DNA of 64,000 bases from contig OX388344.1 of NCBI GenBank assembly GCA_947579665.1, positions 12,518,346 to 12,582,345 of the forward strand, given 5' to 3'. A model generated the notes under the pieces. That model made no database searches. It was not told the DNA's origin and was given only the letters and a program-made list of their open reading frames with translations. This DNA is from Sympetrum striolatum (lineage: Eukaryota; Arthropoda; Insecta; Odonata; Libellulidae). The translations under genes were made by a program, and so were the position numbers. Of this stretch, positions 1-14,168 are shown piece after piece. Each line of letters starts with the position of its first letter. The stretch's first letter is position 1.

Positions 1-3000
1 CAGCAATAGCATTCTTATCCATTATTACTTAGTTAATTTGAGTTCGCATCCCTCGACCAAGCACCATCTTTCAGCACCACCCTGCTCCTTATATCGCATC
101 GTCATGGCTTCGGAAGTTCATCCAAATGCTGCCGAAAGATAATAATGAAAGTTAATTATATTTACTTCTGATAACAATGACGAATCACAAAATAGGTACA
201 GCAATAGCATTCTTATCCATTTTTACTTAGTTAATTTGAGTTCGCATCCCTCGACCAAGCACCATCTTTCAGCACCACCCTGCTCCTTATATCGCATCAT
301 CATGGCTTCGGAAGTTCATTCAAATGCTGCCGAAAGATAATAATGAAAGTTAATTATATTTACTTTTGATAACAATGACGAATCACAAAATAGGTACAGC
401 AATAGCATTCTTATCCATTTGTACTTAGTTAATTTGAGTTCGCATCCCTCGACCAAGCACCATCTTTCAGCACCACCCTGCTCCTTATATCGCATCGTCA
501 TGGCTTCGGAAGTTCATCCAAATGCTGCCGAAAGATAATAATGAAAGTTAATTATATTTACTTTTGATAACAATGACGAATCACAAAATAGGTACAATAA
601 TAGCATTCTTATCCATTTGTACTTAGTTAATTTGAGTTCGCATCCCTCGACCAAGCACCATCTCTCAGCACCACCCTGCTCCTTATATCGCATTGTCATG
701 GCTTCGGAAGTTCATCCAAATGCTGCCGAAAGATAATAATGAAAGTTAATTATATTTACTTTTGATAACAATGACGAATCACAAAATAGGTACAGCAATA
801 GCATTCTTATCCATTTGTACTTAGTTAATTTGAGTTCGCATCCCTCGACCAAGCACCATCTTTCAGCACCACCCTGCTCCTTATATCGCATCGTCATGGC
901 TTCGGAAGTTCATCCAAATGCTGCCGAAAGATAATAATGAAAGTTAATTATATTTACTTCTGATAACAATGACGAATCACAAAATAGGTACAGCAATAGC
1001 ATTCTTATCCATTTGTACTTAGTTAATTTGAGTTCGCATCCCTCGACCAAGCACCATCTCTCAGCACCACCCTGCTCCTTATATCGCATCGTCATGGCTT
1101 CGGAAGTTCATCCAAATGCTGCCGAAAGATAATAATGAAAGTTAATTATATTTACTTTTGATAACAATTACGAATCACAAAATAGGTACAGCAATAGCAT
1201 TCTTATCCATTTGTACTTAGTTAATTTGAGTTCGCATCCCACGACCAAGCACAATCTTTCAGCACCACCCTGCTCCTTATATCGCATCGTCATGGTTTCG
1301 GAAGTTCATCCAAATGCTGCCGAAAGATAATAATGAAAGTTAATTATATTTACTTTTGATAACAATGACGTATCACAAAATAGGTACAGCAATAGCATTC
1401 TTATCCATTTGTACTTAGTTAATTTGAGTTCGCATCCCTCGACCAAGCACCATCTCTCAGCACCACCCTGCTCCTTATATCGCATCGTCATGGCTTCGGA
1501 AGTTCATCCAAATGCTGCCGAAAGATAATAATGAAAGTTAATTATATTTACTTTTGATAACAATTACGAATCACAAAATAGGTACAGCAATAGCATTCTT
1601 ATCCATTTGTACTTGGTTAATTTGAGTTCGCATCCCTCGACCAAGCACCATCTTTCAGCACCACCCTGCTCCTTATATCGCATTGTCATGGCTTCGGAAG
1701 TTCATCCAAATGCTGCCGAAAGATAATAATGAAAGTTAATTATATTTACTTATGATAACAATTACGAAACACAAAATAGGTACAGCAATAGCATTCTTAT
1801 CCATTTGTACTTAGTTAATTTGAGTTCGCATCCCTCGACCAAGCACCATCTTTCAGCACCACCCTGCTCCTTATATCGCATCGTCATGGTTTCGGAAGTT
1901 CATCCAAATGCTGCCGAAAGATAATAATGAAAGTTAATTATATTTACTTTTGATAACAATGACGAATCACAAAATAGGTACAGCAATAGCATTCTTATCC
2001 ATTTGTACTTAGTTAATTTGAGTTCGCATCCCTCGACCAAGCACCATCTTTCAGCACCAATCTGCTCCTTATATCGCATCGTCACGGCTTCGGAAGTTCA
2101 TCCAAATGCTGCCGAAAGATAATAATGAAAGTTAATTATATTTACTTTTGATAACAATGACGAATCACAAAATAGGTACAGTAATAGCATTCTTATCCAT
2201 TTGTTTTTAGTTAATTTGAGTTCGCATCCCTCGACCAAGCACCATCTTTCAGCACCACCCTGCTCCTTATATCGCATCGTCATGGCTACGGAAGTTCATT
2301 CAAATGCTGCCGAAAGATAATAATGAAAGTTAATTATATTTACTTTTGATAACAATGACGAATCACAAAATAGGTACAGCAATAGCATTCTTATCCATTT
2401 TTACTTAGTTAATTTGAGTTCGCATCCCTCGACCAAGCACCATCTTTCAGCACCACCCTGCTCCTTATATCGCATCGTCATGGCTTCGGAAGTTCATCCT
2501 AATGCTGCCGAAAGATAATAATGGAAGTTAATTATATTTACTTTTGATAACAATGACGAATCACAAAATAGGTACAGTAATAGCATTCTTATCCATTTGT
2601 ACTTAGTTAATTTGAGTTCGCATCCCTCGACCAAGCACCATCTTTCAGCACCACCCTGCTCCTTATATCGCATCGTCATGGCTTCGGAAGTTCATTCAAA
2701 TGCTGCCGAAAGATAATAATGAAAGTTAATTATATTTAATTTTGATAACAATTACGAATCACAAAATAGGTACAGTAATAGCATACTTTTACATTTGTAC
2801 TTAGTTAATTTGAGTTCGCATCCCTCGACCAAGCACCATCTTTCAGTACCACCCTGCTCCTTATATCGCATCATCATGGCTTCGGAAGTTCATCCAAATG
2901 CTGCCGAAAGATAATAATGAAAGTTAATTATATTTACTTTTGATAACAATGACGAATCACAAAATAGGTACAGCAATAGCATTCTTATCCATTTGTACTT

Positions 3001-5644
3001 AGTTAATTTGAGTTCGCATCCCTAGACCAAGCACCATCTTTCAGCACCACCCTGCTCCTTATATCGCATCGTCATGGCTTCGGAAGTTCATCCAAATGCT
3101 GCCGAAAGATAATAATAAAATTAATTATATTTACTTTTGATAACAATGACGAATCACAAAATAAGTACAGCAATAGCATTCTTATCCATTTGTACTTAGT
3201 TAATTTGAGTTCGCATCCCTCGACCAAGCACCATCTTTCAGCACCACCCTGCTCCTTATATCGCATCGTCATGGCTTCGGAAGTTCATCAAAATGCTGCC
3301 GAAAGATAATAATGAAAGTTAATTATATTTACTTTTGATAACAATTACGAATCACAAAATAGGTACAGCAATAGCATTCTTATCCATTTGTACTTAGTTA
3401 ATTTGAGTTCGCATCCCTCGACCAAGCACCATCTTTCAGCACCACCCTGCTCCTTATATCGCATCGTCATGGCTTCGGAAGTTCATCCAAATGCTGCCGA
3501 AAGATAATAATGAAAGTTAATTATATTTACTTTTGATAACAATTACGAATCACAAAATAGGTACAGTAAAAGCATTCTTATCCATTTGTACTTAGTTAAT
3601 TTGAGTTCGCATCCCTCGACCAAGCACCATCTACCAGCACCACCCTGGTCCTTATATCGCATCGTCATGGCTTCGGAAGTTCATCCAAATGCTGCCGAAA
3701 GATAATAATGAAAGTTAATTATATTTACTTTTGATAACAATGACGAATCACAAAATAGGTACAGCAATAGCATTCTTATCCATTTGTACTTAGTTAATTT
3801 GAGTTCGCATCCCTCGACCAAGCACCATCTTTCAGCACCACCCTGCTCCTTATATCGCATCGTAATGGCTTCGGAAGTTCATCCAAATGCTGCCGAAAGA
3901 TAATAATGAAAGTTAATTATATTTACTTTTGATAACAATGACGAATCACAAAATAGGTACAGTAATAGCATTCTTATCCATTTGTACTTAGTTAATTTGA
4001 GTTCGCATCTCTCGACCAAGCACCATCTTTCAGCACCACTCTGCTCCTTATATCGCATCGTCATGGCTTCGGAAGTTCATTCAAATGCTGCCGAAAGATA
4101 ATAATGAAAGTTAATTATATTTACTTTTGATAACAATTACGAATCACAAAATAGGTACAGTAATAGCATACTTTTACATTTGTACTTAGTTAATTTGAGT
4201 TCGCATCCCTCGACCAAGCACCATCTTTCAGTACCAACCTGCTCCTTATATCGCATCATCATGGCTTCGGAAGTTCATCCAAATGCTGCCGAAAGATAAT
4301 AATGAAAGTTAATTATATTTACTTTTGATAACAATGACGAATCACAAAATAGGTACAGCAATAGCATTCTTATCCATTTGTACTTAGTTAATTTGAGTTT
4401 GCATCCCTCGACCAAGCACCATCTTTCAGCACCACCCTGCTCCTTATATCGCATCGTCATGGCTTCGGAAGTTCATCCAAATGCTGCCGAAAGATAATAA
4501 TGAAAGTTAATTATATTTACTTTTGATAACAATTACGAATCACAAAATAGGTACAGCAATAGCATTCTTATCCATTTGTACTTAGTTAATTTGAGTTCGC
4601 ATCCCTCGACCAAGCACCATCTTTCAGCACCACCCTGCTCCTTATATCGCATCGTCATGGCTTCGGAAGTTCATCCAAATGCTGCCGAAAGATAATAATG
4701 AAAGTTAATTATATTTACTTTTGATAACAATTACGAATCACAAAATAGGTACAGTAAAAGAATTCTTATCCATTTGTAATTAGTTAATTTGAGTTCGCAT
4801 CCCTCGACCAAGCACCATCTACCAGCACCACCCTGGTCCTTATATCGCATCGTCATGGCTTCGGAAGTTCATCCAAATGCTGCCGAAAGATAATAATGAA
4901 AGTTAATTATATTTACTTTTGATAACAATGACGAATCACAAAATAGGTACAGCAATATCATACTTATCCATTTGTACTTAGTTAATTTGAGTTCGCATCC
5001 CTCGACCAAGCACCATCTTTCAGCACCACCCTGCTCCTTATATCGCATCGTCATGGCTTCGGAAGTTCATCCAAATGCTGCCGAAAGATAATAATGAAAG
5101 TTAATTATATTTACTTTTGATAACAATGACGAATCACAAAATAGGTAGAGTAATAGCATTCTTATCCATTTGTACTTAGTTAATTTGAGTTCGCATCCCT
5201 CGACCAAGCACCATCTTTCAGCACCACCCTGCTCCTTATATCGCATCGTCATGGCTTCGGAAGTTCATTCAAATGCTGCCGAAAGATAATAATGAAAGTT
5301 AATTATATTTACTTTTGATAACAATTACGAATCACAAAATAGGTACAGTAATAGCATACTTTTACATTTGTACTTAGTTAATTTGAGTTCGCATCCCTCG
5401 ACCAAGCACCATCTTTCAGTACCACCCTGCTCCTTATATCGCATCATCATGGCTTCGGAAGTTCATCCAAATGCTGCCGAAAGATAATAATGAAAGTTAA
5501 TTATATTTACTTTTGATAACAATGACGAATCACAAAATAGGTACAGCAATAGCATTCTTATCCATTTGTACTTAGTTAATTTGAGTTCGCATCCCTCGAC
5601 CAAGCACCATCTACCAGCACCACCCTGGTCCTTATATCGCATCG

Positions 5645-8600
5645 TCATGGCTTCGGAAGTTCATCCAAATGCTGCCGAAAGATAATAATAAAATTAATTA
5701 TATTTACTTTTGATAACAATGACGAATCACAAAATAAGTACAGCAATAGCATTCTTATCCATTTGTACTTAGTTAATTTGAGTTCGCATCCCTCGACCAA
5801 GCACCATCTTTCAGCACCACCCTGCTCCTTATATCGCATCGTCATGGCTTCGGAAGTTCATCAAAATGCTGCCGAAAGATAATAATGAAAGTTAATTATA
5901 TTTACTTTTGATAACAATTACGAATCACAAAATAGGTACAGCAATAGCATTCTTATCCATTTGTACTTAGTTAATTTGAGTTCGCATCCCTCGACCAAGC
6001 ACCATCTTTCAGCACCACCCTGCTCCTTATATCGCATCGTCATGGCTTCGGAAGTTCATCCAAATGCTGCCGAAAGATAATAATGAAAGTTAATTATATT
6101 TACTTTTGATAACAATTACGAATCACAAAATAGGTACAGTAAAAGCATTCTTATCCATTTGTACTTAGTTAATTTGAGTTCGCATCCCTCGACCAAGCAC
6201 CATCTACCAGCACCACCCTGGTCCTTATATCGCATCGTCATGGCTTCGGAAGTTCATCCAAATGCTGCCGAAAGATAATAATGAAAGTTAATTATATTTA
6301 CTTTTGATAACAATGACGAATCACAAAATAGGTACAGCAATAGCATTCTTATCCATTTGTACTTAGTTAATTTGAGTTCGCATCCCTCGACCAAGCACCA
6401 TCTTTCAGCACCACCCTGCTCCTTATATCGCATCGTCATGGCTTCGGAAGTTCATCCAAATGCTGCCGAAAGATAATAATGAAAGTTAATTATATTTACT
6501 TTTGATAACAATTACGAATCACAAAATAGGTACAGCAATAGCATTCTTATCCATTTGTACTTAGTTAATTTGAGTTCGCATCCCTCGACCAAGCACCATC
6601 ATTCAGCACCACCCTGCTCTTATATCGCATCGTCATGGCTTCGGAAGTTCATCCAAATGCTGCCGAAAGATAATAATAAAAGTTAATTATATTTACTTTT
6701 GATAACAATTACGAATCACAAAATAGGTACAGCAATAGCATTCTTATCCATTTGTACTTAGTTAATTTGAGTTCGCATCCCTCGATCAAGCACCATCTTT
6801 CAGCACCACCCTGCTCCTTATATCGCATCGTCATGGCTTCGGAAGTTCATCCAAATGCTGCCGAAAGATAATAATGAAAGTTAATTATATTTACTTTTGA
6901 TAACAATGACGAATCACAAAATAGGTACAGCAATAGCATTCTTATCCATTTGTACTTAGTTAATTTGAGTTCGCATCCCTCGACCAAGCACCATCTTTCA
7001 GCACCACCCTGCTCCTTATATCGCATCGTCATGGCTTCGGAAGTTCATCCAAATGCTGCCGAAAGATAATAATGAAAGTTAATTATATTTACTTTTGATA
7101 ACAATGACGAATCACAAAATAGGTACAGCAATAGCATTCTTATCCATTTGTACTTAGTTAATTTGAGTTCGCATCCCTCGACCAAGCACCATCTTTCAGC
7201 ACCACCCTGCTCCTTATATCGCATCGTCATGGCTTCGGAAGTTCATCCAAATGCTGCCGAAAGATAATAATGAAAGTTAATTATATTTACTTTTGATAAC
7301 AATTACGAATCACAAAATAGGTACAGCAATAGCATTCTTATCCATTTGTACTTAGTTAATTTGAGTTCGCATCCCTCGACCAAGCACCATCTTTCAGCAC
7401 CACCCTGCTCCTTATATCGCATCGTCATGGCTTCGGAAGTTCATCCAAATGCTGCCGAAAGATAATAATGAAAGTTAATTATATTTACTTTTGATAACAA
7501 TTACGAATCACAAAATAGGTACAGTAAAAGCATTCTTATCCATTTGTACTTAGTTAATTTGAGTTCGCATCCCTCGACCAAGCACCATCTAACAGCACCA
7601 CCCTGGTCCTTATATCGCATCGTCATGGCTTCGGAAGTTCATCCAAATGCTGCCGAAAGATAATAATGAAAGTTAATTATATTTACTTTTGATAACAATG
7701 ACGAATCACAAAATAGGTACAGCAATAGCATTCTTATCCATTTGTACTTAGTTAATTTGAGTTCGAATCCCTCGACCAAGCACCATCTTTCAGCACCACC
7801 CTGCTCCTTATATCGCATCGTCATGGCTTCGGAAGTTCATCCAAATGCTGCCGAAAGATAATAATAAAATTAATTATATTTACTTTTGATAACAATGACG
7901 AATCACAAAATAAGTACAGCAATAGCATTCTTATCCATTTGTACTTAGTTAATTTGAGTTCGCATCCCTCGACCAAGCACCATCTTTCAGCACCACCCTG
8001 CTCCTTATATCGCATCGTCATGGCTTCGGAAGTTCATCAAAATGCTGCCGAAAGATAATAATGAAAGTTAATTATATTTACTTTTGATAACAATTACGAA
8101 TCACAAAATAGGTACAGCAATAGCATTCTTATCCATTTGTACTTAGTTAATTTGAGTTCGCATCCCTCGACCAAGCACCATCTTTCAGCACCACCCTGCT
8201 CCTTATATCGCATCGTCATGGCTTCGTAAGTTCATCCAAATGCTGCCGAAAGATAATAATGAAAGTTAATTATATTTACTTTTGATAACAATTACGAATC
8301 ACAAAATAGGTACAGTAAAAGCATTCTTATCCATTTGTACTTAGTTAATTTGAGTTCGCATCCCTCGACCAAGCACCATCTACCAGCACCACCCTGGTCC
8401 TTATATCGCATCGTCATGGCTTCGGAAGTTCATCCAAATGCTGCCGAAAGATAATAATGAAAGTTAATTATATTTACTTTTGATAACAATGACGAATCAC
8501 AAAATAGGTACAGCAATAGCATTCTTATCCATTTGTACTAAGTTAATTTGAGTTCGCATCCCTCGACCAAGCACCATCTTTCAGCACCACCCTGCTCCTT

Positions 8601-9996
8601 ATATCGCATCGTCATGGCTTCGGAAGTTCATCCAAATGCTGCCGAAAGATAATAATGAAAGTTAATTATATTTACTTTTGATAACAATTACGAATCACAA
8701 AATAGGTACAGCAATAGCATTCTTATCCATTTGTACTTAGTTAATTTGAGTTCGCATCCCTCGACCAAGCACCATCTTTCAGCACCACCCTGCTCTTATA
8801 TCGCATCGTCATGGCTGCGGAAGTTCATCCAAATGCTGCCGAAAGATAATAATGAAAGTTAATTATATTTACTTTTGATAACAATTACGAATCACAAAAT
8901 AGGTACAGCAATAGCATTCTTATCCATTTGTACTTAGTTAATTTGAGTTCGCATCCCTCGATCAAGCACCATCTTTCAGCACCACCCTGCTCCTTATATC
9001 GCATCGTCATGGCTTCGGAAGTTCATCCAAATGCTGCCGAAAGATAATAATGAAAGTTAATTATATTTACTTTTGATAACAATGACGAATCACAAAATAG
9101 GTACAGCAATAGCATTCTTATCCATTTGTACTTAGTTAATTTGAGTTCGCATCCCTCGACCAAGCACCATCTTTCAGCACCACCCTGCTCCTTATATCGC
9201 ATCGTCATGGCTTCGGAAGTTCATCCAAATGCTGCCGAAAGATAATAATGAAAGTTAATTATATTTACTTTTGATAACAATGACGAATCACAAAATAGGT
9301 ACAGCAATAGCATTCTTATCCATTTGTACTTAGTTAATTTGAGTTCGCATCCCTCGACCAAGCACCATCTTTCAGCACCTCCCTGCTCCTTATATCGCAT
9401 CGTCATGGCTTCGGAAGTTCATCCAAATGCTGCCGAAAGATAATAATGAAAGTTAATTATATTTACTTTTGATAACAATTACGAATCACAAAATAGGTAC
9501 AGCAATAGCATTCTTATCCATTTGTACTTAGTTAATTTGAGTTCGCATCCCTCGACCAAGCACCATCTTTCAGCACCACCCTGCTCCTTATATCGCATCG
9601 TCATGGCTTCGGAAGTTCATCCAAATGCTGCCGAAAGATAATAATGAAAGTTAATTATATTTACTTTTGATAACAATTACGAATCACAAAATAGGTACAG
9701 TAAAAGCATTCTTATCCATTTGTACTTAGTTAATTTGAGTTCGCATCCCTCGACCAAGCACCATCTAACAGCACCACCCTGGTCCTTATATCGCATCGTC
9801 ATGGCTTCGGAAGTTCATCCAAATGCTGCCGAAAGATAATAATGAAAGTTAATTATATTTACTTTTGATAACAATGACGAATCACAAAATAGGTACAGCA
9901 ATAGCATTCTTATCCATTTGTACTTAGTTAATTTGAGTTCGCATCCCTCGACCAAGCACCATCTTTCAGCACCACCCTGCTCCTTCTATCGCATCG
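5645..9996. repeat. Higher-order tandem pair, 11 monomers each (2176 bp)
   Basis: Copies 5645-7820 and 7821-9996 share rare markers at offset 2176: the one-base-short ATAAAATTAATT monomer (5688, 7863), CATCAAAATGCT (5861, 8037), the CTGCTCTTATATC deletion (6616, 8792), CTCGATCAAG (6784, 8958) and CCTGGTCC (7607, 9780). Two single-base deletions per unit explain 11 x 198 minus 2. The same ATAAAATTAATT monomer also occurs at 3117, so an older, less regular copy begins near 3.07 kb. Confidence 0.85.
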
Positions 9997-12900
9997 TCAT
10001 GGCTTCGGAAGTTCATCCAAATGCTGCCGAAAGATAATAATGAAAGTTAATTATATTTACTTTTGATAACAATTACGAATCACAAAATAGGTACAGCAAT
10101 AGCATTCTTATCCATTTGTACTTAGTTAATTTGAGTTCGCATCCCTCGACCAAGCACCATCTTTCAGCACCACCCTGCTCTTATATCGCATCGTCATGGC
10201 TTCGGAAGTTCATCCAAATGCTGCCGAAAGATAATAATGAAAGTTAATTATATTTACTTTTGATAACAATGACGAATCACAAAATAGGTACAGCAATAGC
10301 ATTCTTATCCATTTGTACTTAGTTAATTTGAGTTCGCATCCCTCGATCAAGCACCATCTTTCAGCACCACCCTGCTCCTTATATCGCATCGTCATGGCTT
10401 CGGAAGTTCATCCAAATGCTGCCGAAAGATAATAATGAAAGTTAATTATATTTACTTTTGATAACAATTACGAATCACAAAATAGGTACAGCAATAGCAT
10501 TCTTATCCATTTGTACTTAGTTAATTTGAGTTCGCATCCCTCAACCAAGCACCATCTTTCAGCACCACCCTGCTCCTTATATCGCATCGTCATGGCTTCG
10601 GAAGTTCATCCAAATGCTGCCGAAAGATAATAATGAAAGTTAATTATATTTACTTTTGATAACAGTGACGAATCACAAAATAGGTACAGCAATAGCATTC
10701 TTATCCATTTGTACTTAGTTAATTTGAGTTCGCATCCCTCGACCAAGCACCATCTTTTAGCACCACCCTGCTCCTTATATCGCATCGTCATGGCTTCGGA
10801 AGTTCATCCAAATGCTGCCGAAAGATAATAATGAAAGTTAATTATATTTACTTTTGATAACAATGACGAATCACAAAATGGGTACAGTAATAGCATTCTT
10901 ATCCATTTGTACTTAGTTAATTTGAGTTCGCATCCCTCGACCAAGCACCATCTTTCAGCACCACCCTGCTCCTTATATCGCATCGTCATGGCTTCTGAAG
11001 TTCATCCAAATGCTGCCGAAAGATAATAATGAAAGTTAATTATATTTACTTTTGATAACAATGACGAATCACAACATAGGTACAGCAATTGCATTCTTAT
11101 CCATTTGTACTTAGTTAATTTGAGTTCGCATCCCTCGACCAAGCACCATCTTTCAGCACCACCCTGCTCCTTATATCGCATCGTCATGGCTTCGGAAGTT
11201 CATCAAAATGCTGCCGAAAGATAATAATGAAAGTTAATTATATTTACTTTTGATAACAATGACGAATCACAAAATAGGTACAGTAATAGCATTCTTATCC
11301 ATTTGTACTTAGTTAATTTGAGTTCGCATCCCTCGACCAAGCACCATCTTTCAGCACCACCCTGCTCCTTATATCGCATCGTCATGGCTTCGGAAGTTCA
11401 TCCAAATGCTGCCGAAAGATAATAATGAAAGTTAATTATATTTACTTTTGATAACAATGACGAATCACAACATAGGTACAGCAATAGCATTCTTATCCAT
11501 TTGTACTTAGTTAATTTGAGTTCGCATCCCTCGACCAAGCACCATCTTTCAGCACCACCCTGCTCCTTATATCGAATCATCATGGCTTCGGAAGTTCATC
11601 CAAATGCTGCCGAAAGATAATAATGAAAGTTAATTATATTTACTTTTGATAACAATTACGAATCACAAAATAGGTACAGCAATAGCATTCTTATCCATTT
11701 GTACTTAGTTAATTTGAGTTCGCATCCCTCGACCAAGCACCATCTTTCAGCACCACCCTGCTCCTTATATCGAATCATCATGGCTTCGGAAGTTCATCCA
11801 AATGCTGCCGAAAGATAATAATGAAAGTAAATTATATTTACTTTTGATAACAATGACGAATCACAAAATAGGTACAGCAATAGCATTCTTATCCATTTGT
11901 ACTTAGTTAATTTGAGTTCGCATCCCTCGACCAAGCACCATCTTTCAGCACCACCCTGCTCCTTCTATCGCATCGTCATGGCTTCGGAAGTTCATCCAAA
12001 TGCTGCCGAAAGATAATAATGAAAGTTAATTATATTTACTTTTGATAACAATTACGAATCACAAAATAGGTACAGCAATAGCATTCTTATCCATTTGTAC
12101 TTAGTTAATTTGAGTTCGCATCCCTCGACCAAGCACCATCTTTCAGCACCACCCTGCTCTTATATCGCATCGTCATGGCTTCGGAAGTTCATCCAAATGC
12201 TGCCGAAAGATAATAATGAAAGTTAATTATATTTACTTTTGATAACAATTACGAATCACAAAATAGGTACAGCAATAGCATTCTTATCCATTTGTACTTA
12301 GTTAATTTGAGTTCGCATCCCTCGATCAAGCACCATCTTTCAGCACCACCCTGCTCCTTATATCGCATCGTCATGGCTTCGGAAGTTCATCCAAATGCTG
12401 CCGAAAGATAATAATGAAAGTTAATTATATTTACTTTTGATAACAATTACGAATCACAAAATAGGTACAGCAATAGCATTCTTATCCATTTGTACTTAGT
12501 TAATTTGAGTTCGCATCCCTCAACCAAGCACCATCTTTCAGCACCACCCTGCTCCTTATATCGCATCGTCATGGCTTCGGAAGTTCATCCAAATGCTGCC
12601 GAAAGATAATAATGAAAGTTAATTATATTTACTTTTGATAACAGTGACGAATCACAAAATAGGTACAGCAATAGCATTCTTATCCATTTGTACTTAGTTA
12701 ATTTGAGTTCGCATCCCTCGACCAAGCACCATCTTTTAGCACCACCCTGCTCCTTATATCGCATCGTCATGGCTTCGGAAGTTCATCCAAATGCTGCCGA
12801 AAGATAATAATGAAAGTTAATTATATTTACTTTTGATAACAATGACGAATCACAAAATAGGTACAGTAATAGCATTCTTATCCATTTGTACTTAGTTAAT

Positions 12901-13807
12901 TTGAGTTCGCATCCCTCGACCAAGCACCATCTTTCAGCACCACCCTGCTCCTTATATCGCATCGTCATGGCTTCTGAAGTTCATCCAAATGCTGCCGAAA
13001 GATAATAATGAAAGTTAATTATATTTACTTTTGATAACAATGACGAATCACAACATAGGTACAGCAATAGCATTCTTATCCATTTGTACTTAGTTAATTT
13101 GAGTTCGCATCCCTCGACCAAGCACCATCTTTCAGCACCACCCTGCTCCTTATATCGCATCGTCATGGCTTCGGAAGTTCATCCAAATGCTGCCGAAAGA
13201 TAATAATGAAAGTCAATTATATTTACTTTTGATAACAATGACGAATCACAAAATAGGTACAGTAATAGCATTCTTATCCATTTGTACTTAGTTAATTTGA
13301 GTTCGCATCCCTCGACCAAGCACCATCTTTCAGCACCACCCTGCTCCTTATATCGCATCGTCATGGCTTCGGAAGTTCATCCAAATGCTGCCGAAATATA
13401 ATAATGAAAGTTAATTATATTTACTTTTGATAACAATGACGAATCACAACATAGGTACAGCAATAGCATTCTTATCCATTTGTACTTAGTTAATTTGAGT
13501 TCGCATCCCTCGACCAAGCACCATCTTTCAGCACCACCCTGCTCCTTATATCGAATCATCATGGCTTCGGAAGTTCATCCAAATGCTGCCGAAAGATAAT
13601 AATGAAAGTTAATTATATTTACTTTTGATAACAATTACGAATCACAAAATAGGTACAGCAATAGCATTCTTATCCATTTGTACTTAGTTAATTTGATTTC
13701 GCATCCCTCGACCAAGCACCATCTTTCAGCACCACCCTGCTCCTTATATCGAATCATCATGGCTTCGGAAGTTCATCCAAATGCTGCCGAAAGATAATAA
13801 TGAAAGT
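9850..13807. repeat. Higher-order tandem pair, 10 monomers each (1979 bp)
   Basis: Markers repeat at offset 1979: CCTTCTATCGC (9984 and 11963 at the TTCTATC), CTGCTCTTATATC (10177, 12156), CTCAACCAAG (10541, 12520), the ACAGTGACG monomer (10664, 12643) and the GAATCATC monomers (11575, 13554). One single-base deletion per unit gives 10 x 198 minus 1. The copies carry a few private changes, for example TTTGATTTCGC near 13695, so they are not identical. Confidence 0.85.
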
Positions 13808-14168
13808 AAATTATATTTACTTTTGATAACAATTACGAATCACAAAATAGGTACAGCAATAGCATTCTTATCCATTTGTACTTAGTTAATTTGAGTTCGC
13901 ATCCCTCGACCAAGCACCATCTTTCAGCACCACCCTGCTCCTTATATCGCATCGTCATGGCTTCGTAAGTTCATCCAAATGCTGCCGAAAGATAATAATG
14001 AAAGTTAATTATATTTACTTTTGATAACAATTACGAATCACAAAATAGGTACAGCAATAGCATTCTTATCCATTTGTACTTAGTTAATTTGAGTTCGCAT
14101 CCCTCGACCAAGCACCATCTTTCAGCACCACCCTGCTCCTTATATCGCATCGTCATGGCTTCGGAAGT